Source: Flavobacterium pectinovorum | Lineage (GTDB): Bacteria > Bacteroidota > Bacteroidia > Flavobacteriales > Flavobacteriaceae | Direction of reading: 5' to 3' | DNA: 64,000 nt | Assembly (NCBI RefSeq): GCF_006438875.1 | Contig: NZ_RCZH01000013.1 | Coordinates: 1 to 64,000 of the forward strand | Part shown: positions 33,836 to 43,415 of the stretch, in pieces | Position numbering within the stretch: position 1 is the first letter of the stretch | Layout: each line of letters begins with the position of its first letter | Made by a program: the position numbers and the translations under genes | Notes under the pieces: generated by a model | The model's input: the letters and a program-made list of their open reading frames with translations, nothing else | Told to the model about the DNA's origin: nothing | Databases searched by the model: none

Positions 33836-34228
33836 CTAATTAATCTCACTTATTATGGCTTTCAACGGCGACAAAACAATACGATAACCATCCGGATCGA
33901 GAAACATTTTTCCGTTTTCATTCCAGAAAGGGTTATTTGCAGTTAAGATTGAAATATTGTTATGTATAAGATTGCCAATCAATACATCATAATCTAAAAT
34001 TGATTTGGGATAAAGTACTATAACATCATCCGGATCAAAAGTATGATTGGCTTCTTCATGAGATTTTGTAAATTCAAAATGCCAGTCTAACCCATGTTTT
34101 CCAATAAAAATACCATCATAATTATTATGATTCTGAAAGTCTCCTAAAAGTTCAAAACCCAGAATATTGACATAAAAATCGACAATTCTTTCTAAATCAT
34201 TGGTGTGGCGGGCAACTCTCAAAAACAT
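33836..34228 (-). CDS. VOC family (glyoxalase-like) protein
   Basis: 130 aa. The start MFLRVARHTNDLERIVDFYV followed by LGFELLGDF is the first betaalphabetabetabeta module of a vicinal-oxygen-chelate protein, and KMFLDPDGYRIVL closes the second. Members bind a metal and isomerise or cleave small molecules, or bind drugs. Substrate unknown. It starts 4 bp after the DinB-like gene, so they are co-transcribed. Confidence 0.88.
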   Translation of the reverse strand: MFLRVARHTNDLERIVDFYVNILGFELLGDFQNHNNYDGIFIGKHGLDWHFEFTKSHEEANHTFDPDDVIVLYPKSILDYDVLIGNLIHNNISILTANNPFWNENGKMFLDPDGYRIVLSPLKAIISEIN

Positions 34229-34232
34229 AATT

Positions 34233-34673
34233 TTAAGCTTTTATCTGGTTGATATGATGTTCTAAATGTTCCACATAATCTGTCATCAAAAATTTTAAAT
34301 CAATTACAGAGCCATCAGTTAGCACAATTTTATAATCTAAAGCCTTCTCATCAACCGATTTCATTAGCTTGACAATCTGTTTGTTTAACACAAACCACAA
34401 CTGTGTCAGTTCATTAATATCCATTGTTTGATATTGGTTTAAATTTACCAAATCTATTTGACTATATGGTCGATGCTGATAAGGTTTTTCTACATAATTA
34501 ATTTCTGTAAAACGAACCAGATTATGAATTGCCGAATCTACCAAATGCCCTAAAACCTCTTTTTTAGACCACTTTCCTGGTTTTCTTTCTTCTAAAGTAT
34601 TATGATTTATTGTTGGAAAATGGTTCACATTTTCCAACAATAGTTTTTCAAATTTAAGAATAGCGTCTTGCAT
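34233..34673 (-). CDS. DinB-like (DinB_2) protein
   Basis: 146 aa, all-helical. RKPGKWSKKEVLGHLVDSAI, then FTEINYVEKPY and DYVEHLEHHINQI, form the four-helix DinB_2 pattern with three histidines for a divalent metal. Many members are thiol-dependent detoxification enzymes; a specific reaction cannot be named. Confidence 0.88.
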   Translation of the reverse strand: MQDAILKFEKLLLENVNHFPTINHNTLEERKPGKWSKKEVLGHLVDSAIHNLVRFTEINYVEKPYQHRPYSQIDLVNLNQYQTMDINELTQLWFVLNKQIVKLMKSVDEKALDYKIVLTDGSVIDLKFLMTDYVEHLEHHINQIKA

Positions 34674-34797
34674 TGAACTCTCTAATTTTTAAAAATAAGT
34701 ACTATTTAAATGAATTGCAATAAATAATCAAATGACAAACAAATAAAAACAACACCATCAACTTCAACGACCAACAAGAATTATCTAATTATCTAAT

Positions 34798-35667
34798 TTA
34801 TTTCTGCGCCAGTTTATTCAACGTATAAGTAATCAATTCATCAACAGCCTTATAAGGATCTTCACTAAAAGTTCCCGATGCACGATTGGCAATAATGGCA
34901 TTCAATGACAATGCATTATGTCCCAAAAGAGCCGAAAGTCCATAGATTGCAGCAGTTTCCATTTCTAAATTAGTGATTCTATTATTATCAAAATTAAAAT
35001 TATCCATTTTATTGTTTAATTCTGCATCCTGAATATCCAAACGTAAAACACGCCCTTGCGGACCATAAAATCCTCCGGCTGTAGCGGTAATTCCTTTAAA
35101 AATCCTATCAGATTCTATAATTTTCTCTAATTTCTCAGAACAGGCAATTGCATACGGTTTTCCTTTTCTAATATCCCAATTAGTATGCGCAACAAAAGCA
35201 TCTTCGATCGCTGCATTCGAAACTTCGTCGATCAAATAGGAGCGAAGCATATTGTCTAATCCTAATCCGAATTTTGACATTACAAAACTATCCACAGGAA
35301 TATCAGCCTGCAAAGAACCCGAAGTTCCAATTCTGATAATATTAAGTGAAGTTAGTTTTTCTTTTGGCAAGCGGGTCTGTAAATCTATGTTTACCAAAGC
35401 GTCTAATTCATTCAAAACAATATCGATATTGTCAGGACCAATTCCTGTTGATATTACAGATATTCTTTTTCCTTTATAGATTCCAGTTTGAGTTTTAAAT
35501 TCTCTTTTTTGAGTTGAATATTCAATAGAATCAAAGAACTGAGTGATTTTCTCGACTCTGTTCTGATCTCCAACAAAAATTATATCGTGGGCAATATGTT
35601 CAGGACGAAGGTTTAAGTGGTAAACACTTCCGTCTGGATTTAGTATTAATTCTGAGTTTTGTATCAT
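34798..35667 (-). CDS. nucleoside phosphorylase family protein
   Basis: 289 aa. ISTGIGPDNIDIVLNEL, then IRIGTSGSLQ and LEMETAAIYGLSALLG, form the phosphate- and nucleoside-binding boxes of the uridine/purine phosphorylase superfamily. It probably cleaves nucleosides with phosphate in the cytosol (salvage). Uridine phosphorylase is the nearest guess; the base is not certain. Confidence 0.85.
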   Translation of the reverse strand: MIQNSELILNPDGSVYHLNLRPEHIAHDIIFVGDQNRVEKITQFFDSIEYSTQKREFKTQTGIYKGKRISVISTGIGPDNIDIVLNELDALVNIDLQTRLPKEKLTSLNIIRIGTSGSLQADIPVDSFVMSKFGLGLDNMLRSYLIDEVSNAAIEDAFVAHTNWDIRKGKPYAIACSEKLEKIIESDRIFKGITATAGGFYGPQGRVLRLDIQDAELNNKMDNFNFDNNRITNLEMETAAIYGLSALLGHNALSLNAIIANRASGTFSEDPYKAVDELITYTLNKLAQK

Positions 35668-35714
35668 TTTTTTTGAGGTTCTAAGGTTCTAAGTGGCAAA
35701 GGTTCAAAGGTTTT

Positions 35715-35935
35715 ATCGTAGAGGCGCACAGCAGTACGTCTTTTTTTATGCCCACGGATTTAACCGATCGAACGGATTGTCACAGATTTATTTTTTTTTT
35801 TCGAAATTTCAATAACTGGAAATCTAATTTTTCAAGACAAAGCTTTGTGATCTTTGTGTTTTTACTACCCAACGTTTCGGCATCAAATTATAATTCTTAG
35901 CGAACTTTGCGGTTAAATTTCACAATCATCTGCAA
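35715..35935. repeat. repeat-filled gap upstream of the nucleoside phosphorylase
   Basis: Contains GTAGAGGCGCACAGCAGTAC (single arm of the GTAGAGACGCAC family), CCCACGGATT...CACAGATTTA words, and CAAAGCTTTGTG...CTTTGCGGTTAAA words. No gene in the 280-bp gap. Confidence 0.55.
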
Positions 35936-35945
35936 TCTAAAATTT

Positions 35946-36278
35946 TCACCCACCAACTCTTTTCGTTTTAAATCCTTTTACTTTTAGGATTTCCATGATT
36001 TTATCGCGATAATCACCTTGAATGATGATTGAGCTGTCTTTAAAAGTTCCGCCAACACTTAATTTGGTTTTAATTTCTTTGGCAAGGACTTTAAAATCTT
36101 CATCAGATCCTTCGTAACCTTCTATAATCGTGGTGGCTTTTCCTTTTCGTTTTTCGAATTTGCAAATCATAGGCTCTTTTTGAATATAAAGCACATGATC
36201 CTGCTCCTGAACTTCTTCAGGCTCACTTGATTCGACATGATCCGGAAATAAATTTTTTAATTGATCTTGTAAGTCCAT
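35946..36278 (-). CDS. SUI1/eIF1-like translation initiation factor
   Basis: 110 aa from the ATG at 36278 (MDLQDQLKNLFPDHVESSEP). The C-terminal 70 residues are the SUI1 domain: KGKATTIIEGYEGSDEDFKV, then KLSVGGTFKDSSIIIQGDYR, and the end GFKTKRVGG. Bacterial YciH-like members bind the ribosome and affect start-site choice. The acidic linker before the domain is usual in Bacteroidota. Confidence 0.9.
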   Translation of the reverse strand: MDLQDQLKNLFPDHVESSEPEEVQEQDHVLYIQKEPMICKFEKRKGKATTIIEGYEGSDEDFKVLAKEIKTKLSVGGTFKDSSIIIQGDYRDKIMEILKVKGFKTKRVGG

Positions 36279-36332
36279 AATTTTTTTTATGCTAAAAAAA
36301 ATAAATTCCAATTATTAAGTATTTTAAAAATT

Positions 36333-36390
36333 AAATTCCAAATTCCAATGATGAGTTTGGAATTTGGAATTTTATCCGAGGCTTCGGGAG
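36333..36390. repeat. short hairpin repeat D2
   Basis: AAATTCCAAATTCCAATGAT...TTTGGAATTTGGAATT is a palindrome joined to TTTATCCGAGGCTTCGGGAG. It shares the GAGGCTTCGGGA hairpin with D1 and D3. Confidence 0.6.
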
Positions 36391-36405
36391 GAATTTAATT
36401 TGAGT

Positions 36406-37356
36406 TTATTTTTTGATTAAACCTAAATCTACTAAACGTTCGTATAAATAATCTCCTGCCGTAATATCTTCGAATTTCTTAGGATTCTCAGCATCTATAC
36501 AGTTTTCAAGACAATCCAAACGCATATCGCTTACGGGATGCATAAAAAACGGAACAGAAAAACGTGAAGTTCCCCATAATTCTCTAGGCGGATTAACAAC
36601 CTGGTGAATTGTCGATTTTAGCTTGTTATTGGTATGTCTTGACAACATATCTCCAACATTAATCACTAATTCGTCATTTTCTGCGATAGCATCAATCCAT
36701 TCACCGTCATGGTTTTGAACTTGCAATCCTTTTCCCTGAGCGCCCATTAAAAGCGTAATCAGGTTAATATCACCGTGAGCGGCTGCACGAATTGCATTTT
36801 CCGGCTCAGAAGTAATTGGTGGATAATGAATTGGTCTCAAAATAGAGTTTCCTTCTTTGGCATATTGGTCAAAATAAAACTCATCTAAACCTAAATGCAA
36901 AGCCAAAGCTCTTAACACATAAACGCCTGTTTTTTCAAGCATTTGATACGCCTCTTTACCAACAACATTAAAACGTGGTAATTCTTTTACTTCAACATTG
37001 TCCGGATATTCCGAAGCATATTTTGAAGAAGCATCAACATACTGGCCAAAATGCCAAAATTCTTTCAAATCTCCTTCTTTACGTCCTTTAGCATGTTCTT
37101 TTCCAAAAGATACATAACCTCTTTGTCCGCCAATACCGGGAATTTCATAATTATGCTTAGTTTCTACTGGCAAAGCGAAAAATTTTCTAATTTCGCTATA
37201 AAGCTCGTCTACTAACTGGTCGTCTAAAAAGTGACCTTTTAGGGCTACGAAGCCAATGTTTTCAAATGCACTGCCGATTTCATTTACAAATTTTTGTTTA
37301 CGTTTCGGGTCGTCCGAAAGGAAATCACGTAAGTCTACACTAGGAATGTTTTGCAT
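36406..37356 (-). CDS. 2-oxoglutarate/Fe(II) oxygenase, isopenicillin N synthase family
   Basis: 316 aa. IPSVDLRDFLSDD at the start and GHFLDDQLVDELY are the DIOX_N half. The double-stranded-helix half has the iron site HGDIN and, after about 50 residues, STIHQV, plus the RFSVPFF (RxS) motif that holds the co-substrate. Such enzymes oxidise small molecules with O2 and usually 2-oxoglutarate. Bacterial housekeeping homologues are common; the substrate is unknown. Confidence 0.9.
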   Translation of the reverse strand: MQNIPSVDLRDFLSDDPKRKQKFVNEIGSAFENIGFVALKGHFLDDQLVDELYSEIRKFFALPVETKHNYEIPGIGGQRGYVSFGKEHAKGRKEGDLKEFWHFGQYVDASSKYASEYPDNVEVKELPRFNVVGKEAYQMLEKTGVYVLRALALHLGLDEFYFDQYAKEGNSILRPIHYPPITSEPENAIRAAAHGDINLITLLMGAQGKGLQVQNHDGEWIDAIAENDELVINVGDMLSRHTNNKLKSTIHQVVNPPRELWGTSRFSVPFFMHPVSDMRLDCLENCIDAENPKKFEDITAGDYLYERLVDLGLIKK

Positions 37357-37406
37357 ACTTTACATTTTTATTTAAAGATAAAAGGTCTCGTAAAACCTTT
37401 CAATAA

Positions 37407-37414
37407 CAAAGGTA
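37407..37414 (-). promoter_or_regulatory. -7 box TACCTTTG for the oxygenase gene
   Basis: Minus-strand TACCTTTG lies 50 nt before the ATG at 37356. Confidence 0.55.
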
Positions 37415-37497
37415 GAGAATATTTTATATTTGAATTTTAAAAGTTATAATAAAATTAAAATTATCTAACAAAAATAAATTGAATTGTTATAATTTTC

Positions 37498-37505
37498 TAT
37501 ATTTG
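37498..37505 (+). promoter_or_regulatory. -7 box TATATTTG for the E1 dehydrogenase gene
   Basis: Plus-strand TATATTTG, 22 nt before the ATG at 37528, with TTG at 37479-37481 (16-nt spacing). Confidence 0.6.
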
Positions 37506-37527
37506 AAATACTTAAACAGCGCATCAA

Positions 37528-39504
37528 ATGATTTTCTACAAACAAAACCTTACTAATATTCAATTATTAGACTTGTATAAAAAAATTCTAAAACCTCGTT
37601 TGATCGAAGAAAAAATGCTAATCCTGATTCGGCAGGGAAAAGTCTCAAAATGGTTTTCCGGAATTGGGCAGGAAGCAATCGCTGTGGGAGTTACCGCTGC
37701 TTTAGACGACACTGAATATGTGTTGCCAATGCATCGAAACTTAGGCGTTTTTACCACCAGAAACATTCCGTTGCATCGCTTATTTTCGCAATGGCAGGGA
37801 AAAGCAAACGGTTTTACAAAAGGAAGAGATCGCAGTTTTCATTTTGGAACCCAGGAATATAATATTATCGGAATGATTTCGCATTTAGGTCCGCAATTAG
37901 GGATCGCAGACGGAATTGCTCTTGCCGATAAACTTCAGAATAATAAAAAAGTTACAGCAGTTTTTACAGGAGAAGGAGCAACAAGTGAAGGTGATTTTCA
38001 CGAGGCACTAAATATTGCTGCCGTTTGGAAATTGCCCGTACTATTTATCATCGAAAACAATGGTTACGGACTTTCGACTCCAACAAACGAACAATATTCC
38101 TGCGAAAACTTAGCCGATAAAGGTATTGGCTACGGAATCGACAGTTATATTATTGACGGAAACAACATCTTAGAAGTTTATCACAAAATAACTCAGTTAA
38201 AAGAGCAGATGCAGAAAGATCCGCATCCGGTTTTGCTGGAGTTTAAGACTTTTAGAATGCGCGGACATGAAGAGGCTAGTGGCACAAAATATGTTCCTGA
38301 TGAATTATTAAGGAAATGGGGACCACAAGATCCTGTTGATAATTACAGAATGTTTTTATTAGAAGAAGGTATTCTAACCGAAGAACATGATGCAGTTTTA
38401 TACGAAGAAATTAAACATGAAATAGAAGAAAATTGGGCTATTGCAAATGCAGAACCTGAAATCATTTCTACTTATAGTGGAGAATTAAACGATGTTTACA
38501 AACCTTTTCAATACGAAGAAGTTAGCCCGGAATCAGAATCTAAAAATATTCGTTTTATAGACGCTATCAGAAACAGTTTAGACCAATCGATGCAACGCCA
38601 CCAAAACCTGATTATTATGGGGCAGGATATTGCTGAATATGGCGGGGCTTTTAAAATCACAGAAGGTTTTGTCGAAACATTTGGTAAAGATCGCGTACGG
38701 AATACTCCCATTTGCGAAAGCGCAATTGTATCTGCCGGAATGGGCTTATCAATTAACGGATATAAGGCAATTGTCGAAATGCAATTTGCCGATTTTGTCT
38801 CCACAGGTTTTAATCCAATTGTTAATTTACTGGCAAAATCTCATTATCGCTGGGGCGAAAAGGCTGATGTAGTAGTTCGAATGCCTTGCGGTGGCGGAAC
38901 TCAGGCAGGACCGTTTCATTCGCAGACAAATGAAGCCTGGTTTACTAAAACTCCGGGTTTAAAAGTAGTTTATCCCGCATTTCCATATGATGCAAAAGGG
39001 CTGCTAAATACTTCAATAAACGATCCAAATCCTGTTTTGTTTTTCGAACATAAACAATTGTACAGAAGCGTTTATCAGGATGTTCCAACAGATTATTATA
39101 CAATTCCGTTAGGAAAAGCCGCTTTATTAAAAGAAGGAAATTCAATAACTATTATTGCTTTTGGAGCTCCGGTACATTGGGCTTTAGAAACTTTGTCAAA
39201 ATACCCCGAAATACAGGCTGATTTAATTGATTTAAGGACTTTGCAGCCTTTAGACACCGAAACTATTTTTGCATCCGTTAAGAAAACAGGAAAAGTAATT
39301 ATTTATCAGGAAGACACTCTTTTTGGCGGAATTGCAAGCGATATTTCGGCGTTGATTATGGAAGAATGTTTTGAATATCTTGATGCGCCTGTAAAAAGAG
39401 TTGCAAGTTTAGATTCGCCAATTCCATTTACTAAAGCACTGGAAGATCAGTTTTTACCAAAAGATCGTTTTGAAGAAGTTTTATTGGATTTATTAAAAGA
39501 TTAG
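37528..39504 (+). CDS. fused alpha/beta E1 subunit of a 2-oxoacid dehydrogenase
   Basis: 658 aa joining the two E1 chains. The alpha half (about 1-320) has VFTGEGATSEGDFHEALNIA and IIENNGYGLST, the thiamine-diphosphate site. The beta half (about 330-658) has MGQDIAEYGGAFKIT, CESAIVSAGMGLSINGYKAI and PCGGGTQAGPFHSQTNEAWF. The fused arrangement is typical of the Bacteroidota branched-chain or pyruvate-type enzyme. It decarboxylates a 2-oxoacid and passes the acyl group to E2. No E2 or E3 gene lies beside it. The alpha/beta order suggests the branched-chain oxoacid type. Confidence 0.92.
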   Translation: MIFYKQNLTNIQLLDLYKKILKPRLIEEKMLILIRQGKVSKWFSGIGQEAIAVGVTAALDDTEYVLPMHRNLGVFTTRNIPLHRLFSQWQGKANGFTKGRDRSFHFGTQEYNIIGMISHLGPQLGIADGIALADKLQNNKKVTAVFTGEGATSEGDFHEALNIAAVWKLPVLFIIENNGYGLSTPTNEQYSCENLADKGIGYGIDSYIIDGNNILEVYHKITQLKEQMQKDPHPVLLEFKTFRMRGHEEASGTKYVPDELLRKWGPQDPVDNYRMFLLEEGILTEEHDAVLYEEIKHEIEENWAIANAEPEIISTYSGELNDVYKPFQYEEVSPESESKNIRFIDAIRNSLDQSMQRHQNLIIMGQDIAEYGGAFKITEGFVETFGKDRVRNTPICESAIVSAGMGLSINGYKAIVEMQFADFVSTGFNPIVNLLAKSHYRWGEKADVVVRMPCGGGTQAGPFHSQTNEAWFTKTPGLKVVYPAFPYDAKGLLNTSINDPNPVLFFEHKQLYRSVYQDVPTDYYTIPLGKAALLKEGNSITIIAFGAPVHWALETLSKYPEIQADLIDLRTLQPLDTETIFASVKKTGKVIIYQEDTLFGGIASDISALIMEECFEYLDAPVKRVASLDSPIPFTKALEDQFLPKDRFEEVLLDLLKD

Positions 39505-39572
39505 GACCAAATAGTAAATAGTTTTGCATAAACAACATTTTTTTTATCTTTAAACAATTAAAAAATTAATTT

Positions 39573-41315
39573 ATGAAAAAACTATTTGTTTCTTTTTTCG
39601 CAATCACTTTACTTTTTTCCTGTAATAAAAGTAGTAAGTCTAACGAAGATAAAGCCTTAGATAAAAAATTTGACACTTATAAAGATGGTTTTGTAACCGC
39701 TTTATGGAAAATTAGTCCGGAATGGGCTTCAAGTGTTGGCTATCACAAATTAGACAGTGTTTTGGTTGTTCCAGATGATAAACAAGATAAAATAGAACTT
39801 GATTTTGCAAATGCACAATTGGATTCTTTAAAAAAATTTGATATTGAGAATCTATCAGACAATAACAAAACCGATTTTCATCTGATAAAAAACCAACTTG
39901 AAAGTACTATTTTTGACATTAAGGAATTAAAATCAGGCGAATGGGATCCTTCCAGTTATAATGTTTGCGGTTCATTTGCCGAAATATTAAACGGTTCATA
40001 CGATACTCCAGAGATTCGTTTACGTGCGTTTAGCGCAAAAATGAATAATATCCCTGCTTTTTATGAAGCTGCCAAAAAGAACATCAAAAATCCAACTGTT
40101 GAACATACTGAGCTTGCGATAGGTCAAAATCTAGGCGGATCATCTGTATTTGAAGGAGAATTGACTGACGCATTAGCAAAAAGTAAATTAAGTGATACGG
40201 AGAAAAAAGAAATGCTTGCAAAAGCAAAAGTTTCTGTAAAAGCAATTGCTGATTATGCAAATTGGCTTAAAAATCTTCCAAACAAAACACCTCGCTCTTT
40301 TAGATTAGGAGCAGCATTATATGCCAAAAAATTCAATTTTGACATTCAATCAGGCTATTCTGCCGATGAAATTTTTAAAATTGCCGTAGATCACAAAAAA
40401 GAACTACACGATAAAATGTTTGTTTTGGCTGATAAACTTTGGACAAAATACAAAGGAGACGCACCAAAACCTTCTGACAAACTGGATTTAATTCAGCAAG
40501 TAATTGATAAAATTTCCTTGCAGCATACAACGCCTGAGAAATTTCAATCGGAGATTGAGAAACAAATTCCGGAATTGGCAGCTTATGTAAAAGCCAAAGA
40601 TTTATTGTATATAGATCCGTCAAAACCTCTTGTGGTACGCAAAGAACCGGCTTATATGGCTGGAGTTGCCGGCGCTTCGATTTCTTCTCCCGGTCCTTAT
40701 GATAAAAATGCAAATACCTATTATAACGTAGGAAGCATGTCTGGCTGGACTCCGGAAAACGCAGAAAGTTATTTGCGTGAATACAACGATTATATTCTTC
40801 AAATCCTGAATATTCACGAAGCAATTCCGGGACATTATGCACAATTGGTTTACAGCAATCAATCGCCAAGTATTATAAAATCTATCCTGGGAAATGGTGC
40901 TATGGTTGAAGGCTGGGCTGTTTATGCAGAAAGAATGATGCTGGAAAGCGGTTACAAAAATTCGGATGAAATGTGGTTGATGTATTATAAATGGAATTTA
41001 AGAGCAACTTGCAATACCATTCTTGACATTAGCGTTCATACGAAAAATATGTCCAAAGAAGATGCTTTAAAGTTATTGACCAAAGAAGCTTTTCAACAAC
41101 AAGCTGAAGCCGATGGAAAATGGAAACGCGTAACGCTATCTCAAGTGCAATTATGTTCGTACTTTACCGGATATACAGAAATCTACAACCTGAGAGAAGA
41201 ACTAAAAAAACAACAAGGAACTAAATTTAACCTTAAAGAGTTTCATGAAAAATTCCTGAGCTACGGAAGTTCTCCAGTAAAATATATAAAAGAATTAATG
41301 TTGTCTAAAGAATAA
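39573..41315 (+). CDS. DUF885 family lipoprotein
   Basis: 580 aa. MKKLFVSFFAITLLFSCNKS is a lipoprotein signal (Cys about residue 17). HEAIPGHYAQLVYSNQ is the HExxGH-like box of DUF885, and VEGWAVYAERMM (Glu) follows 30 residues later, an arrangement resembling a zinc-peptidase site. The family is generally annotated as a secreted dipeptidase-like protein, but activity is unproven. It lies 68 bp after the E1 gene on the same strand, with its own terminator. Confidence 0.9.
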   Translation: MKKLFVSFFAITLLFSCNKSSKSNEDKALDKKFDTYKDGFVTALWKISPEWASSVGYHKLDSVLVVPDDKQDKIELDFANAQLDSLKKFDIENLSDNNKTDFHLIKNQLESTIFDIKELKSGEWDPSSYNVCGSFAEILNGSYDTPEIRLRAFSAKMNNIPAFYEAAKKNIKNPTVEHTELAIGQNLGGSSVFEGELTDALAKSKLSDTEKKEMLAKAKVSVKAIADYANWLKNLPNKTPRSFRLGAALYAKKFNFDIQSGYSADEIFKIAVDHKKELHDKMFVLADKLWTKYKGDAPKPSDKLDLIQQVIDKISLQHTTPEKFQSEIEKQIPELAAYVKAKDLLYIDPSKPLVVRKEPAYMAGVAGASISSPGPYDKNANTYYNVGSMSGWTPENAESYLREYNDYILQILNIHEAIPGHYAQLVYSNQSPSIIKSILGNGAMVEGWAVYAERMMLESGYKNSDEMWLMYYKWNLRATCNTILDISVHTKNMSKEDALKLLTKEAFQQQAEADGKWKRVTLSQVQLCSYFTGYTEIYNLREELKKQQGTKFNLKEFHEKFLSYGSSPVKYIKELMLSKE

Positions 41316-41317
41316 AT

Positions 41318-41354
41318 TCAAAGCCTATCAAGTGATAAACTGATAGGCTTTTTT
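41318..41354 (+). terminator. terminator of the DUF885 gene
   Basis: AAGCCTATCA (41321-41330) pairs with TGATAGGCTT (41341-41350), followed by T. Confidence 0.85.
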
Positions 41355-41437
41355 TTTAGAAGCTAATCCCGCTATCCGTTTCAATCTTTTATGGCGAACC
41401 CCGCCACAAAAGGATTTCCACTTCTATCGGGGCTAGG
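41355..41437. repeat. hairpin repeat A3
   Basis: Runs from TTTAGAAGCTAATCCCGCTA to CACTTCTATCGGGGCTAGG. The inner hairpin is CTTTTATGGCG/CGCCACAAAAG. It shares both ends with A4 (53209) and A5 (56391), but the inner arms differ and still pair. Confidence 0.8.
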
Positions 41438-41470
41438 AAATTCGTTTTCATAAGAATCTTTTCGTTTAGT

Positions 41471-41585
41471 TTGTCATTTCGATCCCGAGGCTTCGGGAGA
41501 GAAATCACACGCGTAACTCTACAAAGATTGGCGATTTTAGGAACGGAATTTCTTGTGTGATTTCTCCCTTCGGTCGAAATGACAA
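41471..41585. repeat. palindromic repeat B2
   Basis: TTGTCATTTCGA...GAGAAATCACAC pairs with GTGTGATTTCTC...TCGAAATGACAA. The left arm carries an extra ATCCCGAGGCTTCGGGA hairpin that the right arm lacks. Core ACAAAGATTGGCGATTTT as in B1/B3. Confidence 0.8.
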
Positions 41586-41706
41586 GATTGTATATTAAAT
41601 TATTCGACAAACTTTTTTTGAACTTTTAAACAAAACAAGTTTGGACTTTTAAACAAAGTTATCAATTCATTTTATACTGAAATTTGCATTATCAATTCGT
41701 ATCAAG

Positions 41707-42753
41707 ATGACAAATTCAAATAAAAACAAAATAGTTTTAGTTACAGGCGGCTCCGGATTCGTGGGCATACATTGTATTTTACAATTGCTCGAACAAGGTT
41801 ACACCGTAAAAACAACGCTTCGTTCTATGAACAGACAAGAAGAAGTGAAGGATATGTTGAGGGTAGGCGGAATTAATTCATTCGAAAATTTATCTTTTAT
41901 AGAAACCAACCTTTCAAAAGATGACAATTGGAGCGAAGCCGTAAAAGATTGCGATTATGTTTTGCACGTTGCAACACCAATCTCTCTTGAAGTTCCAAAA
42001 CATGAAAATGAGGTTATTTTACCCGCAGTCGAAGGAACGCTAAGGGTTTTGAAAGCAGCAAAAGAAGCGGGCATAAAAAGAGTGGTTTTAACTTCATCAT
42101 TCGCAGCAGTTGGCTACAGCCATAATGATCCTAAAACCTTAATCACGGAAGAATCGTGGACAGACCCAAACGATAAAACACTTTCGGCCTACTTAAAATC
42201 AAAAACTTTGGCAGAAAAAGCTGCCTGGAATTATATTGCAAACGAAGGAAAAGGATTGGAGCTTTCTGTAATTAATCCAATGGGGATTTTCGGACCTTCT
42301 TTAGGACCTGATCTTTCGAGTGGTTTTGAAGTTTTAAAACAAATGCTTGACGGATCAATGAAAGCGATTCCTAAAATATCGTTCGGGATTGTAGATGTTC
42401 GTGATGTTGCCGATTTGCACTTGCGCGCTATGACAAACCCCGCCGCAAATGGAGAACGTTTTTTAGCCTTTACAGGAGAAATAATTTCATTACCTCAAAT
42501 TGCGCAGTTTTTAAAAGATAATTTAGGTTCTAAAGCAAATAATGTTTCTACAATAATTTTACCCAATTGGGCAGTACGTATAATCGCTTTATTCAATGAT
42601 AAAGCCAAAAATATTGTACCACAGCTGAATCGGGTAAAAAATGCGAGCAATCAGAAAGCAAAAACAATTTTAGACTGGAAACCGAGAACTAGTAAAGAAG
42701 CATTATTGGCTTCTGCCGAAAGTTTATTTCAATTTGGAGGAGTGAAAATTTAA
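41707..42753 (+). CDS. NAD(P)-dependent SDR (dihydroflavonol-4-reductase-like)
   Basis: 348 aa. VLVTGGSGFVGIHCILQLLE is the dinucleotide-binding glycine motif and AYLKSKTLAEKAAWNY the catalytic YxxxK. Extended-SDR fold. Likely a ketone or aldehyde reductase; the substrate is not readable. First gene of an operon with 42765, 43416 and 44561 (gaps 11, 6 and 14 bp). Confidence 0.92.
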   Translation: MTNSNKNKIVLVTGGSGFVGIHCILQLLEQGYTVKTTLRSMNRQEEVKDMLRVGGINSFENLSFIETNLSKDDNWSEAVKDCDYVLHVATPISLEVPKHENEVILPAVEGTLRVLKAAKEAGIKRVVLTSSFAAVGYSHNDPKTLITEESWTDPNDKTLSAYLKSKTLAEKAAWNYIANEGKGLELSVINPMGIFGPSLGPDLSSGFEVLKQMLDGSMKAIPKISFGIVDVRDVADLHLRAMTNPAANGERFLAFTGEIISLPQIAQFLKDNLGSKANNVSTIILPNWAVRIIALFNDKAKNIVPQLNRVKNASNQKAKTILDWKPRTSKEALLASAESLFQFGGVKI

Positions 42754-42764
42754 ATTTAAAAGAT

Positions 42765-43409
42765 ATGAAAGTAATTGTAACAGGTGCAACAGGAATGGTT
42801 GGCGAAGGTGTTTTATTGGAATGTTTAGAAAATAACACCGTAAAAAAAGTCTTAATGATTAACAGAAAACCTTCGCCTATAAAACATCCAAAATTGACTG
42901 AATTAATTGTGCCTAATTTCATGAATTTAGAAGCTTTTGACGCACAACTTACCGGTTATGATGCTTGTTTTTATTGCGCCGGAATAAGTTCTGTTGGTAT
43001 GGACGAGGCAAAATATACGCAGATTACGTACGACACAACGATGAGTCTTGCGAGCAAACTGGCATCCTTGAACCCGAATATGGTTTTTAATTATGTTTCC
43101 GGAAGTCATACCGACAGTTCAGAAAAAGGCAGAGTTATGTGGGCAAGAGTAAAAGGCAAAACTGAAAATGCATTAGTAAAACTGCCTTTAAAAAAAGCGT
43201 ATAATTTTAGACCCGGTTTTATGAAACCATTCAAAGAACAAAAAAATGTAAAGACTTTTTTTAAACCGTTGATTTTCTTATTTCCAATTTTACTTCCTTC
43301 CAAATCATTAACCTTAAAACAAGTAGGTCAAGCAATGATCAACAATGTCGTAAGAGGATATTCAAAAAATATACTTGAAATTGAGGATATAAAAATTGCG
43401 GCAAAATAA
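42765..43409 (+). CDS. SDR-like / NAD(P)-binding protein (HIM1/NmrA-like)
   Basis: 214 aa. MKVIVTGATGMVGEGVLLEC is a Rossmann glycine motif. NYVSGSHTDSSEKGRVMWAR with KGKTENAL further on is the atypical SDR catalytic region (Lys present, Tyr not in YxxxK order). Smaller than its neighbour and without a clear active-site triad, so it may be a sensor or reductase. Second gene of the operon. Confidence 0.82.
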   Translation: MKVIVTGATGMVGEGVLLECLENNTVKKVLMINRKPSPIKHPKLTELIVPNFMNLEAFDAQLTGYDACFYCAGISSVGMDEAKYTQITYDTTMSLASKLASLNPNMVFNYVSGSHTDSSEKGRVMWARVKGKTENALVKLPLKKAYNFRPGFMKPFKEQKNVKTFFKPLIFLFPILLPSKSLTLKQVGQAMINNVVRGYSKNILEIEDIKIAAK

Positions 43410-43415
43410 TATTCA

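Noticed and set aside
40375..40869. 164-aa open frame on the minus strand inside the DUF885 gene
   Set aside because: Antisense shadow of a well-supported gene with a complete DUF885 motif set.
41389..41610. 73-aa open frame on the minus strand
   Set aside because: It covers repeats A3 and B2 entirely. The frame is open only because the repeat has no stop in that reading.
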